A stretch of DNA of 14,173 nucleotides from NCBI GenBank assembly GCA_964655775.1, contig CAZZNQ010000097.1, forward strand, positions 1 through 14,173, read 5' to 3'. A model generated the notes under the pieces. That model was given only the letters and a program-made list of their open reading frames with translations, did no database searches and had not been told where the DNA came from. A program made the translations under genes and the position numbers. Of the stretch, positions 1-6,360 are shown piece by piece. Numbering within the stretch: position 1 is the first letter of the stretch; each line of letters starts with the position of its first letter. The stretch is from CAZZNQ01 sp964655775 (lineage in GTDB: Bacteria; Planctomycetota; Brocadiia; SM23-32).

Positions 1-28
1 GTTTCTTCCACTCATCCTTCAGGCTCAT
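1..28 (-). CDS. N-terminal start of an unidentified gene (partial, leaves window)
   Basis: Only the first nine codons are visible, reading MSLKDEWKK from an ATG at 28-26. A GGAG sequence lies about eight bases before this ATG, and a 16-bp ArsR-type operator sits 34 bp upstream, so a real gene start is likely. The operator matches the one over the promoter of the upstream ArsR-family gene, which suggests this gene is a target of that repressor. Some membrane permeases found beside ArsR genes begin with a similar charged, Trp-containing peptide, but nine residues are too few to assign a family. Function is not called. Confidence 0.5.
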
Positions 29-61
29 GGTCGGGTCTCCGGCACCAGCGGCGGGCGCTAT

Positions 62-77
62 TTGGCCTTATGGCCAA
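62..77. promoter_or_regulatory. ArsR-A operator copy 2 (palindrome upstream of leftmost gene)
   Basis: TTGGCCTTATGGCCAA is an inverted repeat with perfect six-base arms around TTAT. With its left flank it shares GCTATTTGGCC with the operator at 466-481, and both sites have the form TTGG-N8-CCAA. It lies between the stop of the ArsR-A gene and the start of the leftmost gene. I could not place a convincing -35/-10 pair here, so the exact promoter is open. Confidence 0.6.
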
Positions 78-106
78 GTATTAGTGAAAAAAAAGAGATG
101 GGAGGT

Positions 107-445
107 TCAACCGTTTCGCGTGGCCGGCACGCGTTCGGCCGCTCCTTCCCGCGCCTGCTCCTCACGGACGGCCTCGATGCAACGGAACACGTTCAGCACG
201 CACGGGGCTTTCAGGCGGTAGAGGTGTTGGACGCCGTCGGTGCGGTAGTCCACGATGCCGGCATCCTTGAGGACCGACAAGTGCTTGGAGACGGTGGAGA
301 TGTCAGCGCCGACCATCTCCGTCAGCTCGCAAACGCAACGTTCGCCACGAGAGAGCTCATCCACCATCATCAGCCGGCTCGGATGCGCCAGGGCCTTCAT
401 CACCCGTGCGCGCTCCTCGAAAAGCTCTTCTTCTGCTCTCCGCAT
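107..445 (-). CDS. ArsR/SmtB-family metalloregulatory repressor with CxC motif (ArsR-A)
   Basis: A 112-residue winged-helix repressor of the ArsR/SmtB family, which releases its operator when it binds a metal or metalloid. The typical N-terminal helix with KALAHPSRL is at residues 17-25. ERCVCEL (residues 35-41) matches the ELCVC metal-binding element of arsenite-type ArsR proteins, with Cys37 and Cys39. The recognition helix ISTVSKHLSVLKDAGIV follows at about 49-65. Further cysteines at 82 and 89 could complete a thiolate site. I chose ATG 445 because GGGAGGAG lies just before it; a TTG at 481 would extend the frame but would place the promoter and operator inside the gene. It has its own promoter with an operator over the -10 box, so it is probably autoregulated. 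Arsenite or antimonite sensing is inferred from the CxC motif. Confidence 0.9.
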   Translation of the reverse strand: MRRAEEELFEERARVMKALAHPSRLMMVDELSRGERCVCELTEMVGADISTVSKHLSVLKDAGIVDYRTDGVQHLYRLKAPCVLNVFRCIEAVREEQAREGAAERVPATRNG

Positions 446-465
446 TTTCTCCTCCCTCAGGCTAT

Positions 466-481
466 TTGGCCATATTACCAA
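466..481. promoter_or_regulatory. ArsR-A operator copy 1 (over the arsR-A -10 box)
   Basis: TTGGCCATATTACCAA has TTGG and CCAA arms separated by eight bases, the same geometry as the site at 62-77. It covers the -10 hexamer of the ArsR-A promoter, so binding would block RNA polymerase. The site ends about 20 bp before the start codon. Confidence 0.65.
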
Positions 482-500
482 TAATCCCGCGGTGCGTCAA
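472..500 (-). promoter_or_regulatory. Sigma-70-type promoter of arsR-A
   Basis: On the minus strand TTGACG (500-495) is followed after exactly 17 bp by TAATAT (477-472). Both are close to the housekeeping consensus. It lies in the 91-bp gap between the ABC permease stop and the ArsR-A start, showing that ArsR-A can be transcribed separately from the upstream ABC operon. No terminator hairpin is visible between the permease and this promoter, so read-through is also possible. Confidence 0.75.
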
Positions 501-536
501 GAGGACGTGGCAAGTTCATCAGGCACCGGGAAGCAC

Positions 537-1298
537 TTACAGCCCCCTGGCGCGCCACATCCCGTGGAAGCGGCAGGCGCCCCAGAACAGGACGGCCGTG
601 AACGCCGCGAGCATCACCAGGCTGAGCCAGGTCGGGAAGTGCGGAATCTGCCCGAAGCCAGAACGGATGAGGTCCCCGGCGTACGAGAGGGGCGAGACCG
701 GCGAGACCCACCGCGCCCATCCGGGCATCTGCGCGATGGGCAGAAAGACGCCGCTCACGAACAAGAGCGGCAGGCGCACCAGGTTCGAAAGCAGCATGAT
801 GTTGGACGGGCTGCTCGCCGGAGGCGCGGCCAGCAACACGCCGAGCGAGGCGAAGCTCAGCGCGCCGAGCACGATGCCCGCCACCAGTAGAAGGATACTT
901 GTGACTGCAGCATCGGTCAGGGCGAGACCCAACACGATGGGGATGACCGAAAGGCACGCGCCGAACACGAGGCCGCTGACCACGTCGCCGGCCAGGATGG
1001 CCCTGAGCGAAACGGGCGAGGAGATGAGCCGCTCGTAGGTCTTGGCCTGACGTTCCCAGGGCGTCACCAAGGGGCCAACAGCAGTGGCGGTGAACCAGAG
1101 CGCCATCGCCACCATGCCCGGCACGATGTTCTCGGCCGCAATCGGCCGCCCCATCTTGAAGGTCAGGAAAAAGAACACGGGGAAGAGCACACCGAATATC
1201 AGCACCGGGGGCTTGAGATAGTAAAGCAGCGCGTTCTTCTTGGCGATCACGAAGACCCCGTGCGCCTGTCTGCGCCAGGTGTGGACTGCTTCGCTCAT
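537..1298 (-). CDS. ABC-2 type transporter permease
   Basis: A 253-residue membrane protein with about six hydrophobic segments, the usual size and pattern of ABC-2 family permeases that export drugs, lipids or polymers. A first membrane segment lies at about residues 30-48 (PPVLIFGVLFPVFFFL), followed by a cytoplasmic loop with PWERQAKTYERLISSPVS, typical of the family. Four or five more membrane segments follow. ATG 1298 is chosen over an upstream in-frame start because GGAGG lies nine bases before it and because it overlaps the ATPase stop in an ATGA junction. That overlap points to coupled translation and one transporter. The substrate is unknown; the operon also encodes a Cys-rich peptide and a methyltransferase, which suggests export connected to metal or metalloid stress, but this is inference. 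Confidence 0.93.
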   Translation of the reverse strand: MSEAVHTWRRQAHGVFVIAKKNALLYYLKPPVLIFGVLFPVFFFLTFKMGRPIAAENIVPGMVAMALWFTATAVGPLVTPWERQAKTYERLISSPVSLRAILAGDVVSGLVFGACLSVIPIVLGLALTDAAVTSILLLVAGIVLGALSFASLGVLLAAPPASSPSNIMLLSNLVRLPLLFVSGVFLPIAQMPGWARWVSPVSPLSYAGDLIRSGFGQIPHFPTWLSLVMLAAFTAVLFWGACRFHGMWRARGL

Positions 1299-2239
1299 TG
1301 CCGTTCCTCCTTCGCCTCCGCACCGGTCAGGTGCAGGAACACGTCCTCCAGCGTCGGCTTGCACGTAGCTATTTCGGAGATGGTCAGCCCCCGGCTCTCG
1401 CTGAATCTCACGGTTTCCGCCGCCGTCCGGCCGGGATGCTCCGAGTAAAGGCGGAAACCATCGCGCCCCGTGCTGACCCGTTCCACGCCGGGCAGGGATT
1501 CAAGGTCGCCTTCGGGTGCGCTTCCGTCTTCGAAGACCACTTGGACGTACTGGCTCGATCTCATGGCATCGCGCAGTTGATCGGGGGTGTCGATGGCGGC
1601 GATGCGTCCTTTGTCGATGATGGCAACGCGGTCACAGATCTCCTCGGCCTCGGCCATGTTGTGCGTGGTGAGGAACACGGTGAGCCCGTCGCGGTTGAGG
1701 TCGCGAACGATCTGGCGAATCAGGCGTGCGCTCTGCACGTCCAGGCCGCTGGTGGGCTCGTCCAGGAACAGAATCTCCGGCCCGCTAACCAGCGCCGAAC
1801 AAAGCATCAGCCGCTGCCGGAGGCCCTTTGAGAGCGCCCGCGCCTTCTGCTTCTTCCGGTCGGCCAGCCCCAGCAGCCCGAGCAGCCGTTCGCCCTCGCT
1901 GATCCGGCGGGCACGGGGGACGGCGTGCAGTTCGGCCATGAGCATCACGTTGCGCCAGACGCTAAGGTCCAGGTAGACATTCGCCTCCTCCGGCACGATC
2001 CCCAGATGCCCGCGCGCGGCCAGGGACTCCTTGCGGATGTCGTGATCCTGAATGGTTGCCGTGCCGTCGGTGGGGTCCAGGACGCCGGTCAGCATGCGGA
2101 CGGTCGTGGTCTTGCCGGCGCCGTTTGGCCCGAGGAAGCCGAAGACCTCGCCCTCCTCGACACCGAACTCCACGTGGTCCACGGCGGTCAGCTCGCCGAA
2201 ACGGCGCGTCAGACCGTCGACTTCGATTACCGTGCTCAT
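1295..2239 (-). CDS. ABC transporter ATP-binding protein
   Basis: A 314-residue nucleotide-binding subunit, partner of the ABC-2 permease encoded next. Walker A GPNGAGKTTT is at about residues 37-46, the signature is LSKGLRQRL, Walker B is EILFLDEPTSGLD, and the H-loop is TTHNMAEAEEI. This is the CcmA/NatA/DrrA-like group. After the catalytic domain comes a C-terminal extension of about 85 residues ending in PTLEDVFLHLTG, as in the DUF4162 tail of ABC-2 exporters. The ATG at 2239 has AGGAG upstream and forms an ATGA overlap with the stop of the methyltransferase frame; an earlier in-frame start at 2272 is less likely. All catalytic motifs look intact. Confidence 0.95.
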   Translation of the reverse strand: MSTVIEVDGLTRRFGELTAVDHVEFGVEEGEVFGFLGPNGAGKTTTVRMLTGVLDPTDGTATIQDHDIRKESLAARGHLGIVPEEANVYLDLSVWRNVMLMAELHAVPRARRISEGERLLGLLGLADRKKQKARALSKGLRQRLMLCSALVSGPEILFLDEPTSGLDVQSARLIRQIVRDLNRDGLTVFLTTHNMAEAEEICDRVAIIDKGRIAAIDTPDQLRDAMRSSQYVQVVFEDGSAPEGDLESLPGVERVSTGRDGFRLYSEHPGRTAAETVRFSESRGLTISEIATCKPTLEDVFLHLTGAEAKEERQ

Positions 2240-2890
2240 GGCTGCTCCTGTTTCTTCTCGAAGATGAGCCACAAACCCATGCCCGTGTCGGGGTCGTCCT
2301 CCGGCAGTGCGGCCTCGCCCACGATCTCGAACTGCTCCAGGCCTGCCTGTTCAGCCCAGCGTCGGAATGCCTCCTGGCTGCGCACCTCCTTGAAGGCGCG
2401 CACGGCGTCTGGCCCCTTGCTTGCGCACTCCCTCGCGGCGGCGGCGTATGAACTCCCGCCGCGCCCACGCCGGGTACGTTTTGCCGAGCCCTCCGCCGAG
2501 CATCGCCTTGCCGCCCGGGCGCAGCACGCGATACACCTCGCGCACGCCCGCCGGCCGATCTTCCCAGAAGAAGATCGAACCCCGGCTGACCACCAGGTCC
2601 ACTGAAGCATCGGCAAGGGGCAGGCTCTCTGCCTGGCCGCGGACGGCCACCGTGCGTCGGCTCAGGTCCAGCTTGGCGGCCCTTACCAGCGCCCGCGCCA
2701 GGGTCTCCGGGTTCGGGTCCACCAGGACCAGGACGCTGCCGGACAGCTCAGCGAGCGCGAAAGCCAGCGGTCCCTCCCCGCAGCCGAGGTCCACCCAGAC
2801 GCCCTCGCACGGCGTGCACGTCTCGACGACGTCGCGGGCGACGCAGGCGTAGTAGCCGGGCAACTCCTGCTCCGTTCTTGGTGGCGGCAC
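2236..2890 (-). CDS. Class I SAM-dependent methyltransferase, disrupted by a frameshift
   Basis: The N-terminal part, in one frame down to about 2430, carries SAM-binding motif I WVDLGCGEG (residues 32-40), the acidic LVDPN motif II, and the post-motifs SVDLVVSRGSIFF and EVYRVLRPGGKAMLGGGLG. The natural C-terminus (SKGPDAVRAF through DTGMGLWLIFEKK) is in another frame that ends at 2236. Removing one G from the GGG at 2432-2430 joins them into one protein of about 217 residues. Without the shift the first frame ends at 2351 after about 25 unrelated residues. GTG 2890 is preferred because AGGGAG lies before it; GTG 2911 is the alternative. The true C-terminus overlaps the ATPase start as ATGA, so the gene is an integral operon member. 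The family methylates small molecules. It lacks the cysteine pattern of ArsM arsenite methyltransferases, and its substrate is unknown. Confidence 0.8.
2430..2432 (-). other. Probable frameshift site in the methyltransferase gene
   Basis: On the minus strand the codons run CGC GAG GGA GTG. Deleting one G gives GAG GAG TGC and continues into the conserved C-terminal frame. The cause may be a real mutation, a sequencing or assembly error, or less likely a programmed shift; no slippery heptamer or downstream structure is evident. Confidence 0.7.
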
Positions 2891-2940
2891 GGGTGATCTC
2901 CCTACGCGCACGGAAACGCACTAAGCGCTGGCCGGCGCCG

Positions 2941-3171
2941 TCACACGCAGGGGTGCTCGACCACGTCGCCGTGGCACTCCCGTATCTGCTCGGGGGAGCA
3001 CTCGCCGGGCTTTTTGCCCTTGAGCTTCTCGGGGTGCTCGCAGCCGGCGGTCTCCACGCAGGGGTGGCCCTCCGCCTCGCCGTGGCACTCCCTGACCTGC
3101 TCGGGCGAGCAGTCCTGCGGCTTACCTTCGAGCTTCTTCGACTTCTGACATCCCTTCGTTCCGCCACACAT
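2941..3171 (-). CDS. Small Cys/His-rich protein with two tandem repeats
   Basis: A 76-residue soluble protein with 9 cysteines and 4 histidines and no signal peptide or membrane segment. It consists of two copies of a unit of about 32 residues, roughly residues 8-39 and 44-76. Each contains a lysine-rich K-L-x-G-K segment, then CSPEQ[VI]RECHG, four or five variable residues and HPCV. The starting MCGGTKGC adds two more cysteines. Start ATG 3171 has a strong AGGAGG six bases upstream. It is first in the operon with the methyltransferase and ABC transporter and follows a near-consensus promoter with an ArsR-type operator. The paired C and H residues suggest binding of a soft metal or metalloid, as a buffer, chaperone or carrier. 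I know of no characterised family with this repeat, so that role is inference. Confidence 0.88.
   Translation of the reverse strand: MCGGTKGCQKSKKLEGKPQDCSPEQVRECHGEAEGHPCVETAGCEHPEKLKGKKPGECSPEQIRECHGDVVEHPCV
2944..3150 (-). repeat. Two-unit tandem repeat inside the Cys-rich gene
   Basis: Unit 1 spans 3150-3055 (32 codons) and unit 2 spans 3042-2944 (33 codons), joined by four codons. The similarity is visible in the DNA as well as the protein: on the plus strand both units begin CACGCAGGGGTG and contain CTCGCCGTGGCACTCC or a close variant. This indicates an in-gene duplication. Confidence 0.85.
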
Positions 3172-3207
3172 AACTGGCCTCCTGGACCTCGAAAAAGGGG
3201 ACTCATG

Positions 3208-3221
3208 TAAGCGTATGCTTA
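3208..3221. promoter_or_regulatory. ArsR-B operator copy 1 (Cys-rich operon)
   Basis: TAAGCGTATGCTTA has five-base arms TAAGC/GCTTA around a four-base centre. It begins one base past the -10 hexamer, so it would cover the transcription start. It matches the site at 12250-12263 at 12 of 14 bases, and the flanking ATACTAA (-10 region) is identical in both. Confidence 0.75.
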
Positions 3222-3222
3222 A

Positions 3223-3251
3223 ATACTAATCGGCTCCCGTGGCGCTGTCAA
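3223..3251 (-). promoter_or_regulatory. Sigma-70-type promoter of the Cys-rich/methyltransferase/ABC operon
   Basis: TTGACA (3251-3246) is a perfect -35 box. After exactly 17 bp comes TAGTAT (3228-3223) as the -10 box, immediately followed by the ArsR-B operator. The promoter lies in the 102-bp gap between the RND pump gene and the Cys-rich gene. No clear terminator separates the RND gene from it, so the two operons could also be joined by read-through. Confidence 0.8.
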
Positions 3252-3273
3252 GGGGGAGCGTGCCGACGCGAGG

Positions 3274-6200
3274 TCACACGGCCTGTTGTCCGACAGGCGG
3301 GCGGTGCCCGCGCGTGAAGAAGACGTAGAGGCAGGGCATCAGGAACAGCGCCACTGCCATCTCCATGCCCAGCCCGCCGATGGCGCCGACCGCCATCGGC
3401 TGGAGCATGTCGCCGCCCTCGCCGAGATTCAGCGCCAGCGGCAGAAAGCCCATCATGGTCGTCAGCGTGGTCATCAGGCGTGGTCGCAGGCGTATCCTGG
3501 CGGCGTCCACCACGGCGTCGAAGGGCGACTGGCCCTTGCGGCCCTGAAGCTCCCCGGCGAAGGTCAAGAGCAGCACGCCGTCGTTGACCGTGGCGGCGAC
3601 GACGACCAGAACGCCGATGATGACCGTGGCCCCAAGAGGGAACCCCGTCGCGTAGAGAAAGTAGACCACACCGGTAAGGCAGACGGGCACGCTGCCCAGG
3701 ATCAGGGCCGGCAGCTTCACGCTGTTGAACTGGACCGTCAGAACAATGAACGAGAAGAAAAGTGCGAAGGCCAGGACGGCCAGCACCGTGTCTTTCATGT
3801 CGGACATCATCTCGGCCCGGCCGCCGAAGGTGAATTCGTAGCCCGTCGGACGGTCGAGGTCCGCGAGCACTCCGCGCAGGTTGGCGACGGCCCCGGCGAG
3901 GTCGCCGTCGCTCATGTCCGCTTCGACTGTGATCTGCTTGACCTGGTTCTGGCGGATGATCTCTACCGGCCCCACGGCCGGGCGGACCTCAGCGATGTCG
4001 CGTACGCGAAGCGTCTCGCCCTGGGCGCAGGTGAGGGAGAGGTTCTCGACGTCCTCCCGGCTGCGCATCTGCGCTTCGGCCACGAGGACCCGGATATCGT
4101 AGTACTGCGAACCGTCCCGGTAACGCGTGGGCACGGCGCCGTTGATGAGCGTCCGCAGGGCACCGGCCACGTCTGCCACGGACACTCCAAGCTCGGCGGC
4201 CTTCGCCCGGTCGAGCCGGACCTGGTACTCGGGCCGGGAGAGGTCCATCGAGATGTTGACGTTGGTGAAGACACCCGATTGCCTCATCGCGCGCGCCGTC
4301 CGGTCGGCGAGATCCGAGAGCGTCTTGGTGTCTTGCCCCCGCACCTCTACGATGATGTCCGAGGCGCGCATGCCGTGTATGCCCTTGATGGGCATCTGCC
4401 TGGCCATGGCCTTCACGCCGGGAAGGGGTACTTTGTTGACCACCTGACGCAGGCGGGCCACGTACTCGGCAGTGTCAACGTTGCGCTCGGCTTTTGGAAC
4501 GAGTTGCAGGTCTAGTTCGCCCTCGTTGGCAACCTCGTAAGGGTAGAGCCCCCGCACCTGTCCGCCGGCGAGGGAGAAGACGCTCTCCACGAGCGGATTA
4601 CCGGCGACCTGCTGTTCGAGCTTCCGCAGCGCCCGGTCGGTCTCGGCCACCGAGGCGCCGGCCGGAAGTCTCACCTTGACCATGATCCGTCCGTCGTCCA
4701 TCAGCGGAAGGAACTCGCCACCCAGCCGGCCCAGCAGAAGAAACCCGCCCGCGAGGGCCACCACGAAGAGCGGAACCGCGAGCCACCGGGCGTGAAGCAC
4801 GCCTCTTAGAGTCCAACTGTAGGCATCGGTCACGCGCGCAAAGAAGCGTTCGAACGCGCTGGCGCTGTAAGCCTGCCGCCGGCGCCCGAACAGGGCGGCG
4901 GCCAGCATTGGCGTCACCGAGACGGCAACGGTCAGGCTGATGATCACGATGCCGGCGACAACCAGGATCAGCTCCCGGAAAAGAAGGCTGGTGAGGCCGG
5001 GCACGATCAGGAACGGCACGAAAAGCGCCAGGAACGAGAGCGTCGCCGCGACAATGGCCGGGCCAACCTCGTCGGTCGCGGCAACCGCCTGGTCGGCTGC
5101 GTCGCCGTCGGGGTGGGCGTGGCGGAAGCGAGTGATGTTCTCCAGCACGACGATGGAGTTGTCCAGGACCACGCCGATGGCGACCACCAGCCCGCCCAGG
5201 GAGAAGATGTTGAGCGAGAACCCGGCCACCTTCATCAGGCCGAAGTTGAGCACCATGGTCAACGGCAGCGCCACCGCCATCACCAGCACCTGCCGGACAC
5301 TGCCCAAGAACAGGTAGACGACGATGACGAGCAAGACTGCCGCCCCGATGGCCGCGTTGCGCACTCCGGCCAGGGACTGCCGCACGTAGTCGGCCTGGTT
5401 CTCGACATAATCCAGATGCAGCCCCTCGGGAAACGCCGATCGCAGCCCGCCGAGCCGCGCCTCGACCGCTTCGGCCACCTCCACGGTGTTGGCCTCGGCT
5501 TCCTTCAGCACCGACACCTTGACGCAGTCCTGCCCGTTGAAGCGCGTGACGACCCGCACGTCCTCGTGGGCGTCGACGACGCGGGCAATGTCGCGCAGAT
5601 AGACCTTCTGCTGTCCCTGGCGGGCCACGAGAACAGAACGGATATCCTCCAGCGATGTGAACTCGCCCGTTGTGCGGGCGATCACCTCGCGGCGCCCGAC
5701 GGTCACGCGGCCGCCCGTTTGTTCCACATTCTCCCGGCTCAGGCGTGCCAGCACGGCGTCCACGCTCAGGTTGTGTTTCTCCACGGCCGCCGGGTCGATC
5801 AGGACGCGGATCTCGCGTTCCAGGCCGCCCACGATCTCCGCTCCGGCCACGCCCTTGACGGCGAGAATGCGGTCCTGGAGCCAGTTGTCCGCCCACTCGC
5901 GCAACTCGACCGGTCCCCAGCGCTCCGAGCTGATCGCCACCTGCATGACGGGGAGCTGAGAGGGGTCGGCCTTGAAGACGAAGGGAGGCTCGATATCCTC
6001 GGGCAGGTCCTGCTCGGCGCGGGTCAGCGCGGCCAGCACGTCCTGGAACGCCGCGTCCACGTCCGTGCCGTACTCGAAGTGCACGTCGAGCGAGTAGACC
6101 CCCTCGCGGGAGGAGGATTCGAGATAGTCCAGGTTGTCTACGGTTGCCATTAAGCGCTCGACAGGGTCGGCGATATCCTTGTCGATCTCGTCGGGTGTGG

Positions 6201-6360
6201 CGCCCGGCCACCTGATGTGCAGCTTGACGAGCGGATAGGTGATGTCCGGCAGGAAGTCCACCGGCAGCCGCCACAGGCCGTAGAGCCCCAGCACCACCAG
6301 GGCCAGCACGATGGCGCTGGTCGCGAGGCGGCGTCGGACGGAATGCTCCGTCATCCTCAT
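3274..6360 (-). CDS. RND family efflux pump, inner-membrane permease (AcrB-type)
   Basis: A 1028-residue proton-driven pump of the AcrB/AcrD/AcrF superfamily, which drives the tripartite system encoded upstream. It shows the first membrane helix (SAIVLALVVLGLYGLWRLPVD), the large periplasmic loop starting PDITYPLVKLHIRWPGATPDEI, TM4 with GVVLDNSIVVLEN (Asp400, Asn401), a second periplasmic loop and TM10 with VNDGVLLL (Asp927). In TM4 it has D-N, where AcrB has D-D and CzcA-type metal pumps carry extra acidic residues (DFG-x2-VDG). The sequence therefore does not prove a metal substrate. ATG 6360 overlaps the adaptor stop (ATGA); a second ATG two codons later is possible. It is the last gene of the ArsR-B/sigma operon. 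Metal or metalloid export is inferred from the upstream sensor genes; organic substrates are an alternative. Confidence 0.96.
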   Translation of the reverse strand: MRMTEHSVRRRLATSAIVLALVVLGLYGLWRLPVDFLPDITYPLVKLHIRWPGATPDEIDKDIADPVERLMATVDNLDYLESSSREGVYSLDVHFEYGTDVDAAFQDVLAALTRAEQDLPEDIEPPFVFKADPSQLPVMQVAISSERWGPVELREWADNWLQDRILAVKGVAGAEIVGGLEREIRVLIDPAAVEKHNLSVDAVLARLSRENVEQTGGRVTVGRREVIARTTGEFTSLEDIRSVLVARQGQQKVYLRDIARVVDAHEDVRVVTRFNGQDCVKVSVLKEAEANTVEVAEAVEARLGGLRSAFPEGLHLDYVENQADYVRQSLAGVRNAAIGAAVLLVIVVYLFLGSVRQVLVMAVALPLTMVLNFGLMKVAGFSLNIFSLGGLVVAIGVVLDNSIVVLENITRFRHAHPDGDAADQAVAATDEVGPAIVAATLSFLALFVPFLIVPGLTSLLFRELILVVAGIVIISLTVAVSVTPMLAAALFGRRRQAYSASAFERFFARVTDAYSWTLRGVLHARWLAVPLFVVALAGGFLLLGRLGGEFLPLMDDGRIMVKVRLPAGASVAETDRALRKLEQQVAGNPLVESVFSLAGGQVRGLYPYEVANEGELDLQLVPKAERNVDTAEYVARLRQVVNKVPLPGVKAMARQMPIKGIHGMRASDIIVEVRGQDTKTLSDLADRTARAMRQSGVFTNVNISMDLSRPEYQVRLDRAKAAELGVSVADVAGALRTLINGAVPTRYRDGSQYYDIRVLVAEAQMRSREDVENLSLTCAQGETLRVRDIAEVRPAVGPVEIIRQNQVKQITVEADMSDGDLAGAVANLRGVLADLDRPTGYEFTFGGRAEMMSDMKDTVLAVLAFALFFSFIVLTVQFNSVKLPALILGSVPVCLTGVVYFLYATGFPLGATVIIGVLVVVAATVNDGVLLLTFAGELQGRKGQSPFDAVVDAARIRLRPRLMTTLTTMMGFLPLALNLGEGGDMLQPMAVGAIGGLGMEMAVALFLMPCLYVFFTRGHRPPVGQQAV

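Noticed and set aside
87..94. Run of eight T on the minus strand after arsR-A as an intrinsic terminator
   Set aside because: I find no GC-rich stem-loop directly before it, so terminator function is not supported.
446..481. TTG start at 481 for ArsR-A
   Set aside because: It would put the -10 box and operator inside the coding region; ATG 445 has a strong ribosome binding site and matches the family's N-terminus.
2236..2616. Independent small gene ending at 2236
   Set aside because: Only its last 70 or so residues look like protein, and they are the natural C-terminus of the upstream methyltransferase in a shifted frame.
2351..2890. Naming the methyltransferase as ArsM
   Set aside because: The conserved cysteines of arsenite methyltransferases are not present in the expected arrangement; only general class I motifs are seen.
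3286..4515. 409-codon open frame on the plus strand opposite the RND gene
   Set aside because: It is antisense to a clear RND pump, its protein has no domain-like pattern, and long antisense frames are expected in GC-rich DNA.
3274..6360. Naming the pump as CzcA or CusA
   Set aside because: The TM4 acidic signature of heavy-metal RND pumps is absent.
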